Notes under the pieces: generated by a model
Databases searched by the model: none
What the model was told of the DNA's origin: nothing
Seen by the model: the letters and a program-made list of their open reading frames with translations, nothing else
NCBI GenBank assembly: GCA_011620695.1
Contig: WOYT01000079.1
Location: 1 to 41,469 of the forward strand
Source: Proteiniphilum sp.
GTDB taxonomy: Bacteria; Bacteroidota; Bacteroidia; Bacteroidales; Dysgonomonadaceae
DNA length: 41,469 nt
Direction of reading: 5' to 3'
Shown here: one piece after another, positions 17,156 through 26,601 of the stretch
How positions within the stretch are numbered: position 1 is the stretch's first letter
Layout of the letters: the number at the start of each line of letters is the position of its first letter
Position numbers and translations under genes: made by a program

Positions 17156-18226
17156 TTACTTGATGGTGACCATGGTCGCACCATAACCATATTCCTGGAA
17201 AGAGGCATCCTGTGAATAACAGGAGCGATACTTCTTTTTCAATTCATCCAGGATCGCTTTTTTCAGTACACCATCCCCCTTGCCATGAATGAAAACGATT
17301 TTTTGGTTCTTGTTACGCAGGTTTTCGGACATCACCTCGTTGAATTTCTGAAGCTGGTAATCCAGTACATCGGCATTGCTCATCCCGGCTGTGGTATCCA
17401 GCAGCTGACCGATGTGAAGATCTACTTCAATGACCGCATCCTTTTCTCTCTTCGCGATCCGTTGCATGCGGGGACGTCTCTCGGGAGACTCTTTCTCCCT
17501 GAGTGCTCTTTCAATCTCTCCTGCCGAGACCAGCAGCTCCCGTTCAGGCTGATCGCTGCGCATGATGTAGTAGAGGAGCGCATCTTCATCGAAATAGTCG
17601 TTCTCACGGAAGCTGTGCAGCTTGAAGAACTTCACCGTGTCGATACGCAGCTCTACCGAGCAGGGGTTCTTGAACCGGTAGGGTTTGTTCTGTTTGAAAG
17701 CGATGAACTGCACCGACACCTTCTCCAACTCGTTCAGCTGTTCCTTGCCGATCTCTTCGAGGAAGATCTTGGTATTGGGTTCCACGCTGCCACTGTAGCG
17801 GCTCTTCCAACTGTTGTTTTCACGGCTCATGTAGTTGAAGAAGAGCCAGTAGTTACTGTCGTTCACGAAGTAACATTCGTAACCGGTGGTGGAAAGATTC
17901 TTCACATCGGTGGGGAGGAAAGCCAGACAGGTGGTGATCTTTTCACCTTCGCGTGTCTCCTCGGGGATCTCTGTCGCGGTGACTTTCGCTTCCGGTTTTT
18001 CCTGTGGGGGTTGTTCCTTTGATGTAAGCTCATCGTTTTCGGACACCTGCCCCAACTTTTCATTGCCTGCCGCTTCCACCACCACGCACTCGGTGATGAG
18101 CACCGGCACGTCGAAGCCATGCTCGTCCTCCACCATCGCCAGCTGTTTGTTTAGAAAGCCTTTGACGGTGCCGCCCCCCACGGTGTTGAGAAACCGTACC
18201 TTATCACCTACCGATAATTTGTTCAT
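17156..18226 (-). CDS. DUF2027 and Smr domain protein
   Basis: The 356-residue protein has an N-terminal SH3-like segment (MNKLSVGDKVRFLNTVGGG to about residue 60) that resembles the core-binding part of MutS2-type proteins, a Glu/Lys/Pro-rich linker (about 65-105), a central DUF2027 beta-domain (about 105-235), and a C-terminal Smr domain (about 260-356) with EVDLHIGQL, FIHGKGDGVLK and a final GYGATMVTIK. The DLH and HGKG motifs are the Smr nuclease/nucleic-acid-binding signatures. The architecture is characteristic of Bacteroidota; Smr domains in other proteins cleave branched DNA or RNA, sometimes at collided ribosomes, but the role of this one is unknown. ATG 18226 is preferred over a non-ATG codon 33 bases upstream. 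Confidence 0.85.
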   Translation of the reverse strand: MNKLSVGDKVRFLNTVGGGTVKGFLNKQLAMVEDEHGFDVPVLITECVVVEAAGNEKLGQVSENDELTSKEQPPQEKPEAKVTATEIPEETREGEKITTCLAFLPTDVKNLSTTGYECYFVNDSNYWLFFNYMSRENNSWKSRYSGSVEPNTKIFLEEIGKEQLNELEKVSVQFIAFKQNKPYRFKNPCSVELRIDTVKFFKLHSFRENDYFDEDALLYYIMRSDQPERELLVSAGEIERALREKESPERRPRMQRIAKREKDAVIEVDLHIGQLLDTTAGMSNADVLDYQLQKFNEVMSENLRNKNQKIVFIHGKGDGVLKKAILDELKKKYRSCYSQDASFQEYGYGATMVTIK

Positions 18227-18298
18227 TCGTCTGATTTTCCTGTTTACACCTAAGGCCAATATTTTCCGGAGGGAAATGTCCGATTGGGGTGTGTTATA

Positions 18299-18330
18299 TT
18301 TGTTAGCTGTTGCAAAGATGACTAATTTTG
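18299..18330 (+). promoter_or_regulatory. Candidate promoter of queA
   Basis: TAATTTTG (18323-18330) matches TAnnTTTG, and TTTG at 18299-18302 provides a -33 box 20 bases upstream. The -33 TTTG is itself the end of another -7-like octamer, TATATTTG (18295-18302), so two overlapping start sites are possible. The leader to ATG 18382 would be about 45 bases. Confidence 0.5.
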
Positions 18331-18381
18331 CAGAATAAATGCATTAATAAAACCGAAAAATCCTTTTTGCGATAATAAAAA

Positions 18382-19626
18382 ATGAAAAAAGAGGAGATTG
18401 CCCACCTGTCCATATCCCGCTTTCATTACCACCTTCCCGAAGAAAAGATAGCCAGGTATCCACTCCCGCAACGGGATGCCTCCAAACTGTTGTTGTATGA
18501 TGAGGGGGAGATTCAATCTGCTCACTTCATCGATCTTCCCCAACAGCTTCCGGAGGGGAGCCTGTTACTGTTCAACAATACCCGGGTGATCCATGCCCGT
18601 CTTCTCTTCTATAAACCGGGTGGAGCACGCATAGAGATCTTCTGCCTCACACCCTCCTCTCCGGCTGATTATGCCGACAACTTCCAGCAACGCCAGTCCT
18701 GCTCCTGGCACTGCATGACCGGCAATGCCAGGCGATGGAGAGAGGAACCTCTGGTGATGAAAGTTCCGACCGATAAAGGGGAGGTGACACTGCAAGCCGA
18801 AAGGGTAAGCCGCCAGGGCTCTGAAACGGAGATTCGTTTCAGCTGGGATGACGATCGCTTCACTTTCTCCGAGCTGCTGGAGGCTGCGGGACAACTGCCC
18901 ATCCCTCCCTACCTGAACCGACCCTCTGAAGTGCAGGATGAGGTCACCTACCAAACCGTTTACTCCCGTATCGAGGGATCAGTGGCCGCGCCCACAGCTG
19001 GTCTTCACTTCACACCACGGGTGATGGAAAGATTGCATGCCAGGGGCGTAGCGATCGCAGAGGTGACACTACACGTGGGTGCCGGCACCTTTCGTCCGGT
19101 GAAGAGCGAGATCATTGCCGACCATGAGATGCATACCGAGTTTATCTCGGTAGAGCGGGAGACCATCGAGAAGCTGCTTCATCATCAGGGAAAGCTGATC
19201 GTGGTGGGTACCACCTCACTGCGGACCGTGGAGAGCCTCTATTATATTGGCAGGAAGCTGCAGGACCAACCCGATCTGCAGCCCCACGAACTGACCGTGA
19301 GACAGTGGGAACCCTACGAGGAGGAGAAAGCAATCACTCCTGCCGATGCGTTGCAAAACATCCTTCTCTATCTGGACCGGACCGGTGAGAAGCGTCTGGT
19401 GGCGGACACACAGATCATCATCGTACCGGGTTACAGCTTCCACTATCCCGATGCGCTCATGACCAATTTTCACCAGCCCCAGAGCACCTTGTTGCTGCTG
19501 ATTGCTGCCTTTGTGGGTGAGGATTGGAGGAAGATCTATGACTATGCTTTGCGGGAGGGGTATCGCTTCCTGAGTTATGGCGACAGCTCCCTGTTATGGA
19601 AAAAGATGAAAGAAGCCTGTAAATAG
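18382..19626 (+). CDS. queA: S-adenosylmethionine:tRNA ribosyltransferase-isomerase
   Basis: QueA transfers and rearranges the ribosyl part of SAM onto 7-aminomethyl-7-deazaguanine in tRNA to form epoxyqueuosine. Diagnostic segments are PLPQRDASKLL and NNTRVIHARL near the N-terminus, PPYLNRPSE...YQTVYSR, VAAPTAGLHFTPRV, HVGAGTFRPVKSE with DHEMHTE, and near the C-terminus TNFHQPQSTLLLL and YRFLSYGDSSL. At 414 residues it is about 60 longer than the common form (340-360). Most of the excess lies between TTSLRTVESL (about residue 283) and ADTQIIIVPG (about 340), where E. coli QueA has only some 15 residues. It could be a Bacteroidota-specific long subfamily. No other queuosine gene is in the window. 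Confidence 0.9.
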   Translation: MKKEEIAHLSISRFHYHLPEEKIARYPLPQRDASKLLLYDEGEIQSAHFIDLPQQLPEGSLLLFNNTRVIHARLLFYKPGGARIEIFCLTPSSPADYADNFQQRQSCSWHCMTGNARRWREEPLVMKVPTDKGEVTLQAERVSRQGSETEIRFSWDDDRFTFSELLEAAGQLPIPPYLNRPSEVQDEVTYQTVYSRIEGSVAAPTAGLHFTPRVMERLHARGVAIAEVTLHVGAGTFRPVKSEIIADHEMHTEFISVERETIEKLLHHQGKLIVVGTTSLRTVESLYYIGRKLQDQPDLQPHELTVRQWEPYEEEKAITPADALQNILLYLDRTGEKRLVADTQIIIVPGYSFHYPDALMTNFHQPQSTLLLLIAAFVGEDWRKIYDYALREGYRFLSYGDSSLLWKKMKEACK

Positions 19627-19723
19627 GTTAAAAATAGCGCTGAACCAAAGTGTTATTAGTCATTTTTTTGTATCATTGCATCAGAAATTAAATCAAATTT
19701 GAACCCCTGCTGGTTCCGCTACA

Positions 19724-22700
19724 TTGGTAAAAAAGATAGCCCGCATACTCGCGATCATCGTTGTAAGTATCATATTGGTAAATATCATACTCTACATCGC
19801 ATTGAGTCTTCCTGCTCTCCAGAAGAGGGCAGCCGACATCGCCATCGACAAGCTGAAACCGATAATCGGTACGGAGGCCTCACTGGCAGGGATCCGCATC
19901 AAATTGTTTAACACGGTGGAACTTAAAGGCCTCTATCTGGAGGATCGTCAGCAGGATACACTGCTCTATGCCGACAGAATCGACGTGCGCATTCATGCAT
20001 TGGAGCTGCTGAAAAAGAGGGTCTATGTGAAGAAAGCAGGACTGGAGAATCTGGTGGCACACGTTCACCGTGCCTCACCAGATGAACCATTTAATTTTCA
20101 GTTCCTGATTGATGCTTTTGCGACCGAAAAAGATACCACACAAGTGGAAAAGAGTAAGTGGCGGATCACAGCTGAGGAGCTGTTGCTTCAGGATGCATCT
20201 CTGCACTATCATGTCGATTCTGCCCCCCGCACACCGGGTCAGTTCAATGTCAACCATATTGACCTGCACCATTTCAACTTCAGGGGCAACGCCGATTTTG
20301 AAAGCATCGAAAAGATGCAGGCAGAGATCACACTGTTAGGGTTTACCGAAGAGAATGCCGGATTAACGCTCTATAACCTGAAAACTTCACTGGAGGGGAA
20401 AGGGACAAGAATTGTGAGTGATGAACTGCAGCTTCAAATCAACAACACAGAACTTGAGGTGTCTGATGCTTTCTTCGACCGGGAGAGCAAAGCTTTTGCC
20501 GTGAAAGCGCAGAGCGGGAGGAGCGATCCGCAGGATATCGCCCTTTTCACTTCCCGGCTCTCTCATCTCTACAAACCAATCTCATTCGAGATCGATGCTG
20601 AAGGAGCAATCCCGCAGATTTCTCTCGGTCTCTTCACGTTCCAATACGGTGAGGATACCCACATCGACCTTACCGGTATGATCGATGATTTCCGCAATTT
20701 TGAGCAGAGCAACCTGGAAGTGAACATTCGTGATCTTGCTGTTTCACAGGGAGACCTGGAGTCATTTATCCGGATTGGACCACCCGCTTATGCTTCGCCA
20801 CCGCAACTGGTGGCATTGGGCGATATGCGACTCCGGATGGCGGCCAGTGGCAGATTAAATAGCTTCCGTTACGATGGTTCCGTGGTGACCGGGCAGGGGG
20901 ATGTGACACTGAACGGCAGGGGATCAATCCGCAACCGGTTTAAGATGATGACTTTCGAGGGACCGGTAATGGCTGATCAGATTCGTTTGGCCAATATCCT
21001 GGGAGAGAAAACCGGTCTTGGAGATGCCTCTCTCGAAAGCGATGTGAAACTGACAATTGAGCCGTCGCTGGTCACCGTCGATGCGGAGGGGAGCATCCTG
21101 TCAGCTTTCTACAAGGGGTATCAGTACAGAGATATCAATTTTGATGGAACCTATAGCGGCAAAAATGTCACAGCAGAGATCAGAAGCGAGGGTGAACGGA
21201 ATGGTCTGGATCTGATGGGCGCCATCACCTTTGGTGAGGAGATGCACTTCGATGTGGAGGGAAGCGTCAATCAGCTTGACCTGCGCCCATTTATCATGAT
21301 GGAGCACTGGAAAGACCCGAGGGTGAGCCTCACCATCGACGGTGAGCTGACAGGAGGCACCCTCGACGAGATGACCGGCAGTCTGGTGGTTGATAACATC
21401 TCGCTGGTGGACAGCAATTTTATTTACAACCCCGGCCCCATCTACCTGCAGGCATTGGCCGACAGCGGTGAGGGGAAGAAGCTGCAGATTTACTCCTCTT
21501 TTCTCGAGGCAGAGATGAGCGGTGATTACTATTTCTCTACCATCGGTAAAGAGCTGATGCAGGCGTTGCACCGGCATCTGCCCTCGCTGATTGCCGCACC
21601 GGAGCAAGAAGCGGCAGGAATCAACAGATTCGAATTGAATATTCTTCTGAAAAACACCGAAGATCTCTCTTACGCTTTCGGATTACCAGCTTACAATGTG
21701 GAAGATGCAACACTGAAAGGGGAGGTGGATTTCAGCGCTGATCTTCCGCTGCGAATAGAAGGTTATCTGCCACGATTGATGATGGGCAACAGTGACATCC
21801 GGGAGACGAGGCTGGACTTGCAGACGACAGTCTCAAACGGAATTGGATTGAATGTGAACAGCTACCTGGTACAGGATAACGGTTTTATCAATGTTCAACT
21901 TGATAGCGATGCGGCAGAGGACAAGCTGGATAACCATATCTTTTTAGATATGGAACAGGGAAAGACCAGCGCAGAGGGAGAGATACGGATCTCCATGGAT
22001 TTCATGCGTGATACAGTCAATCAACTGGCTTCCGATATTCGCATCCACCCCACCAGTTTGATTTTCAACGGGAAGCAGGTGAGTTTTAACGATGCTGCCA
22101 TCTCCTATCGCAAAGAGAGGATTCGCATCGAAAATTTCGGATTGAGGGAGGGGGAGATGTTGTTGCTGGGTATTGAGGGTGTGGCCTCCAAAAGTGAAGC
22201 CGACTATGTTCGGGTATTCTTCAACAACACCGAGCTTGCTAACATACTCTCTGCATTCAATATATCAGGTATCAACGGCTCCATCAACGGTGATATCTAT
22301 GTGCGACAGATGCTGGAGAGCCCGATGGTGCATACGGAGGATCTGCGGATTGAAGATATCACGGTTTACAACGATACCATCGGTACTTTTACCATCGAGG
22401 GCAACTGGGACAACCTCTACTCAGGCCTTGACCTGAACGCTTACCTGGTTGATCAGGAGAAGCATCTGCTGGACATCACCGGTTACATTCCACTGGGAGG
22501 AAAGAGTCCACTGCCAATGGATGTCAGCCTCCGCATTCAGGGGTTCGACCTGAAAGCCATTCAACCCCTGACCACCAATATCTTCAGTGAAATGTCGGGT
22601 GCCATTCACTCAGAGATTGCCATTACAGGTAAACCCTCGGCACCTGTTACCCGCGGCTGGCTTGGTATAGAGAGGGGAGAGATGAAAGTGGCATTCACCA

Positions 22701-24145
22701 ATGTTGCCTATTCCGTTTCTGATACCATCAATATCAACCCCGACAACGTGGGATTGCATAACCTGGTGATACGCGACCAGAACAACCGTACCGCAACGGT
22801 TAACCTCACCCTGTCGCACTCCAACTTCGGAGGGATGGCCTTTAACGCCTCTATTCGGATGAACGACTTTATGTTGCTCAACAACGAGAAAAGATCCGAT
22901 CTGATGGTTTACGGCAACCTGCGTCTTTCAGGTGATCTCAACGTGAACGGTTCATCGGCAGGAATCTATGGCAGTGGTAATATTTCCAGTACCAGCCGTT
23001 CGGAGGTGACAGTGGTATTGCCCCAGACTGCCCGTGCCACTGAGTACAGCGGTATCGTTTATATCAACACTCCGCAGGAGAATGATTCACTTGCTTTCCT
23101 GAAAAGAAACGTTGAAGAGAAACCCAAATCCGGTCTTTCATCCGGCATTCCCATCGTGATGCGCGCCACGGTCAACCTCTCCCCCATGTTGGTGGCTGCG
23201 GTGGTACTCGACCCAACCACTGGAAACGCCCTGGAGGTGAGTGGCGAGGGTGAGGTGAACGTGGAGTTTAACTCCAAATCCACTCCCCCTGTGCGACTCT
23301 ATGGTGACTATGAAATCAACAGTGGCAAGTTCCACTACAACCTGCAGAACCTCCGTACCATCGACTTCAACATCCGCAAGGGAAGTAAACTCACCATGGA
23401 GGGCAATCCGCTTAACACACAGTTTAACATCACCGCCTACCTGCCGGTAAAAGCGGACCTGGCGGCGCTCAGCCCCACATTTACCACCGAATTGGCCAAC
23501 ACGCGTGTGCCAGTGAATGCGCTGCTCCACATATCGGGTAACCTGGAGGCGATGGATCTGCAATATGATATCGAGCTGCCGGAGAGCTCCAACGACATTC
23601 AGCAACGTGTGAACAGCTTTATCAATACGGAAGAAACGAAAATCCTTCAGTTTGCCTACCTGGCCACTACCGGCAGCTTTATCCCCTCGGAAGGATCACC
23701 GGATATGAACTTCGGATCATCCGTGTTCAGCAGTTTCGCCGCCAGCACGCTGTCAAGGGGACTGGATGCCCTCTTTGCCAGTGCCCTCAGCGACAACTGG
23801 GCCATCAGCACCAGCCTGGAATCGATGGATGGCTCGCTCGATAACGTGCGGATGGGGGTTGATGTCTCCACCCGTCTGCTCGATGACCGGCTGCGCATCA
23901 CCACAAATCTCAGCTACGGCGACAACAGCATGCTGGCCAGCCAGCAAGCTTTTATGGGTGAGTTTGAATTGGAGTATGACATCAACAACTGGTTTATGAT
24001 CCGGGCATTTAATCGTGCCAATGAACGCTTCTACCGGCGTACGCCCACTACACAGGGGGTAGGTGTGGTGGTGACCAAGGAGGCACGATCGATCCGTGAT
24101 CTGTTCGATTTTCGTGTGATCAGAAGAAAGGAGGAGAACGAATAG
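19724..24145 (+). CDS. tamB: Translocation and assembly module protein TamB (AsmA/DUF490 family)
   Basis: The 1473-residue protein has one N-terminal membrane anchor (residues 5-30) and then a very long, uniformly beta-rich region, the pattern of TamB/AsmA-like bridge proteins that span the periplasm and are thought to move phospholipids or assist outer-membrane assembly. The C-terminal TamB domain is recognisable from about residue 1090 (YSGIVYINTP, VNLSPMLVAAVV, SGEGEVNVEFN, YEINSGKFHYNLQNL) to QFAYLATTGSFIPS and the final GLDALFASALSDNW stretch. The only start preceding the anchor is TTG 19724; an in-frame stop lies at 19700-19702. The tamL gene starts ten bases after its stop, so the two are an operon and the proteins are likely partners. 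Confidence 0.92.
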   Translation: MVKKIARILAIIVVSIILVNIILYIALSLPALQKRAADIAIDKLKPIIGTEASLAGIRIKLFNTVELKGLYLEDRQQDTLLYADRIDVRIHALELLKKRVYVKKAGLENLVAHVHRASPDEPFNFQFLIDAFATEKDTTQVEKSKWRITAEELLLQDASLHYHVDSAPRTPGQFNVNHIDLHHFNFRGNADFESIEKMQAEITLLGFTEENAGLTLYNLKTSLEGKGTRIVSDELQLQINNTELEVSDAFFDRESKAFAVKAQSGRSDPQDIALFTSRLSHLYKPISFEIDAEGAIPQISLGLFTFQYGEDTHIDLTGMIDDFRNFEQSNLEVNIRDLAVSQGDLESFIRIGPPAYASPPQLVALGDMRLRMAASGRLNSFRYDGSVVTGQGDVTLNGRGSIRNRFKMMTFEGPVMADQIRLANILGEKTGLGDASLESDVKLTIEPSLVTVDAEGSILSAFYKGYQYRDINFDGTYSGKNVTAEIRSEGERNGLDLMGAITFGEEMHFDVEGSVNQLDLRPFIMMEHWKDPRVSLTIDGELTGGTLDEMTGSLVVDNISLVDSNFIYNPGPIYLQALADSGEGKKLQIYSSFLEAEMSGDYYFSTIGKELMQALHRHLPSLIAAPEQEAAGINRFELNILLKNTEDLSYAFGLPAYNVEDATLKGEVDFSADLPLRIEGYLPRLMMGNSDIRETRLDLQTTVSNGIGLNVNSYLVQDNGFINVQLDSDAAEDKLDNHIFLDMEQGKTSAEGEIRISMDFMRDTVNQLASDIRIHPTSLIFNGKQVSFNDAAISYRKERIRIENFGLREGEMLLLGIEGVASKSEADYVRVFFNNTELANILSAFNISGINGSINGDIYVRQMLESPMVHTEDLRIEDITVYNDTIGTFTIEGNWDNLYSGLDLNAYLVDQEKHLLDITGYIPLGGKSPLPMDVSLRIQGFDLKAIQPLTTNIFSEMSGAIHSEIAITGKPSAPVTRGWLGIERGEMKVAFTNVAYSVSDTININPDNVGLHNLVIRDQNNRTATVNLTLSHSNFGGMAFNASIRMNDFMLLNNEKRSDLMVYGNLRLSGDLNVNGSSAGIYGSGNISSTSRSEVTVVLPQTARATEYSGIVYINTPQENDSLAFLKRNVEEKPKSGLSSGIPIVMRATVNLSPMLVAAVVLDPTTGNALEVSGEGEVNVEFNSKSTPPVRLYGDYEINSGKFHYNLQNLRTIDFNIRKGSKLTMEGNPLNTQFNITAYLPVKADLAALSPTFTTELANTRVPVNALLHISGNLEAMDLQYDIELPESSNDIQQRVNSFINTEETKILQFAYLATTGSFIPSEGSPDMNFGSSVFSSFAASTLSRGLDALFASALSDNWAISTSLESMDGSLDNVRMGVDVSTRLLDDRLRITTNLSYGDNSMLASQQAFMGEFELEYDINNWFMIRAFNRANERFYRRTPTTQGVGVVVTKEARSIRDLFDFRVIRRKEENE

Positions 24146-24154
24146 CGTTGTGTT

Positions 24155-26449
24155 ATGGGTAAATATCTAATCATCATACTTTCTCTTTTATTAGTGGCAT
24201 GCGATGTGACCAAAAAAGTGCCCGACGGAAGTTACCTGTTGAACAAGGTGAAGATAGAGTCGGATGTGAACGGTATTGGTGGCTCTGCCTTGAAACCCTA
24301 CCTGCGGCAGCGTCCCAATTCTTCGATGCCGGTGATCGGCAAGGTCAAGTTGCACATGTACAACATCGTGGACAACGACTCCACCTGGATCAACCGTCAA
24401 CTGCTCCGCTTCGGTGAGCCACCGGTGTTATTCAATGAACAGTTGACTGAGATATCAGCAGAGCAGATACGGCTTCATCTCAATAACAAGGGGTATCTCA
24501 GTGCTGAGGTGGACACCACGATAGAGAGGCTTCATAAAAAGGTCAATGTGACCTACGAGGTCACCGGCCATGAACCACACCGAATACGCTCTATCCGTGA
24601 TACCATCCGCTCGGCTGATACCACTATCCATCACATTCTTCAGAATGTACGCCGACCGGAGATCATCAGAGAGGGTGATCTCTTCGATCTGTCCGTGTTG
24701 GATGCGGGTAGGGAGAACCTGACCACCCTCTTGCGCAACAGGGGGTATTATGACTTAGTGAAAGATGACTTTTATTTTCTTGCCGACACTACCGTGGGTG
24801 ACCATCAGGTAGATGTAACGCTGGCGTTGAACAACCCTTCCGACAGTACACAGCACAAACAGTACAGCATTGGTGAGGTGACGGTAATCAACGGTGTAAA
24901 TGAAGAGCTCCTGCGTGATTCTACCGCCTCTCATCAGCTCGACACCACCCTCTTCCGTGGGTTGCGCATCATCTCGGATAAAGAACCGTTCCTGTTACCC
25001 AGGGCTGTATATTACAACACTTTTCTCCGCCCCGGCAGGCTCTATTCCGACCGGATCGTGGAACGTACCTACTCCTCCCTCAATGGCCTGGGACCGGTGA
25101 ACCAGACAGCCATCAACCTGCAGCGGGCTGAACGGAACGACTCCAGCCTGATTGATTCGCGCATTACGCTCTACCCGGGGAACCTTCACTATATGCAGTT
25201 GGGGGTGGATGGCACCAACTCGGCAGGCGACCTGGGGGTGGCCAGCAACATCACCTACGAACACCGCAATTTCTTCAGGGGCGGAGAGACTTTCCGGGTG
25301 CGGCTCAATGCTGCCTACGAATTTATTCGGCCCAGTGACAGCCTCGACTTGCTGGATAACAGCTACTACGAGTATGGTGCCGAAGTGTTCCTCTCCATTC
25401 CTCAGCTGTTGCTTCCCTGGATGCTGAACCGCCTTCAGGATCTGCCTTCAGCTTCTACCGAGTTTGCTGTGGGCGCCAACTTCCAGAAGCGACCCGAATA
25501 CTTCCGTCAGTTCTTCAACCTCTCCACCCGTTTCCAGTGGTCCTCCATGGATTGGAAACTGCTTCACGTGATGGAGCCTATGGGCGTAACCTACGTGCGG
25601 ATGCCCTGGTCATCAAAACGATTCAAGGAGCTCTACATGAGCGAGGAGGCCAACCCTATCCTGCGCTACAGCTACGATGAGCAGCTGATTGTGCGCACAT
25701 CCTACAACCTCACCTATACCAACTACAACCGCATCAGTCGTCGTGCCATGCCTAAGTTTCCCTTCCGCATTCGCAGCGGTCTGGAGGTAGCGGGGTGGCT
25801 GCCCCATCTTGTCACAGGTCTGGGAGGAGGTGAACAGAACAGCAGTGGTTTTTATGAGTTCTTCAAGATTCCCTACGCGGAGTATGTAAAGGGGGACATC
25901 GACTTCTCCCCCTTCTACCCCATCGATGACAAGCGCACGGTGGCAGCGCATCTGGCGGTAGGTGTTGCCTATCCCTACGGCAATTCCACCATTCTGCCCT
26001 TCGAGAAGCGTTACTTCGGTGGGGGCGCCAACAGCGTGAGGGGCTGGAGCACCCGCACCCTGGGACCTGGATCCTATAACAACGACACCACCCTCTCCGA
26101 CTTTGGACGAAGAGTAGGTGATGTGAAGCTGGACTTCAGTGTGGAGTACCGTCGCAAGCTTAATCGTCTGATCGAGCTGGCTGGCTTCGTGGATGCTGGG
26201 AATATCTGGACCATAAGGGAGTATAGCGAACAGCCGGGTGGTCTGTTCGAGTGGAACAACTTCTACAAGGAGCTGGCTGTGGCTTATGGTCTGGGTGTAC
26301 GGTTCGACCTCAATTTCCTGCTGATTCGTGTGGACGGCGGGATGAAAGCACACAACCCCGCACTCGCGAAAGGTTCCCGCTGGACGATTTTCAAGCCCAA
26401 CTTCAGCCGCGACTTCGCTTTTCACTTCGCCATCGGTTACCCGTTCTGA
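24155..26449 (+). CDS. tamL: TamA/BamA-like outer membrane lipoprotein (TamL)
   Basis: The N-terminus is a lipoprotein signal (GKYLIIILSLLLVAC, lipobox LVAC with Cys16), followed by the Bacteroidota-typical segment KKVPDGSYLLNKVKI. Residues about 30-330 contain POTRA-like repeats (for example IRLHLNNKGYLSAEVDT and LTTLLRNRGYYDLV). The C-terminal half is a 16-strand Omp85 barrel with ITYEHRNFFRGGETF, the lid-lock motif VRGW in GGGANSVRGWSTRTLGPGS, and a terminal Phe (FAFHFAIGYPF). This is the lipidated TamA variant of Bacteroidota, expected to act with TamB in outer-membrane homeostasis. Length 764 residues and gene order tamB-tamL are as expected. No terminator is obvious in 26450-26601. Confidence 0.9.
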   Translation: MGKYLIIILSLLLVACDVTKKVPDGSYLLNKVKIESDVNGIGGSALKPYLRQRPNSSMPVIGKVKLHMYNIVDNDSTWINRQLLRFGEPPVLFNEQLTEISAEQIRLHLNNKGYLSAEVDTTIERLHKKVNVTYEVTGHEPHRIRSIRDTIRSADTTIHHILQNVRRPEIIREGDLFDLSVLDAGRENLTTLLRNRGYYDLVKDDFYFLADTTVGDHQVDVTLALNNPSDSTQHKQYSIGEVTVINGVNEELLRDSTASHQLDTTLFRGLRIISDKEPFLLPRAVYYNTFLRPGRLYSDRIVERTYSSLNGLGPVNQTAINLQRAERNDSSLIDSRITLYPGNLHYMQLGVDGTNSAGDLGVASNITYEHRNFFRGGETFRVRLNAAYEFIRPSDSLDLLDNSYYEYGAEVFLSIPQLLLPWMLNRLQDLPSASTEFAVGANFQKRPEYFRQFFNLSTRFQWSSMDWKLLHVMEPMGVTYVRMPWSSKRFKELYMSEEANPILRYSYDEQLIVRTSYNLTYTNYNRISRRAMPKFPFRIRSGLEVAGWLPHLVTGLGGGEQNSSGFYEFFKIPYAEYVKGDIDFSPFYPIDDKRTVAAHLAVGVAYPYGNSTILPFEKRYFGGGANSVRGWSTRTLGPGSYNNDTTLSDFGRRVGDVKLDFSVEYRRKLNRLIELAGFVDAGNIWTIREYSEQPGGLFEWNNFYKELAVAYGLGVRFDLNFLLIRVDGGMKAHNPALAKGSRWTIFKPNFSRDFAFHFAIGYPF

Positions 26450-26601
26450 TCTCCTATGCTAAAATAAAGTTCTTCTAAATGGCATTCAGGAAACATATCC
26501 ATGCAATTGAAAGATTGTTGCAAGCATAAACTTTACTCGGGTCCGGTGCAGACTGAGTCGTTTTTTACAAACAAAACAGACATCATTTATCTTACACAAT
26601 T

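Noticed and set aside
17285-18022. A 245-codon plus-strand open frame antisense to the DUF2027-Smr gene
   Set aside because: No recognisable domain, and the opposite strand encodes the Smr signatures.
25613-26425. A 270-codon minus-strand open frame antisense to tamL
   Set aside because: No domain; the opposite strand holds the VRGW motif and the barrel terminus of TamL.
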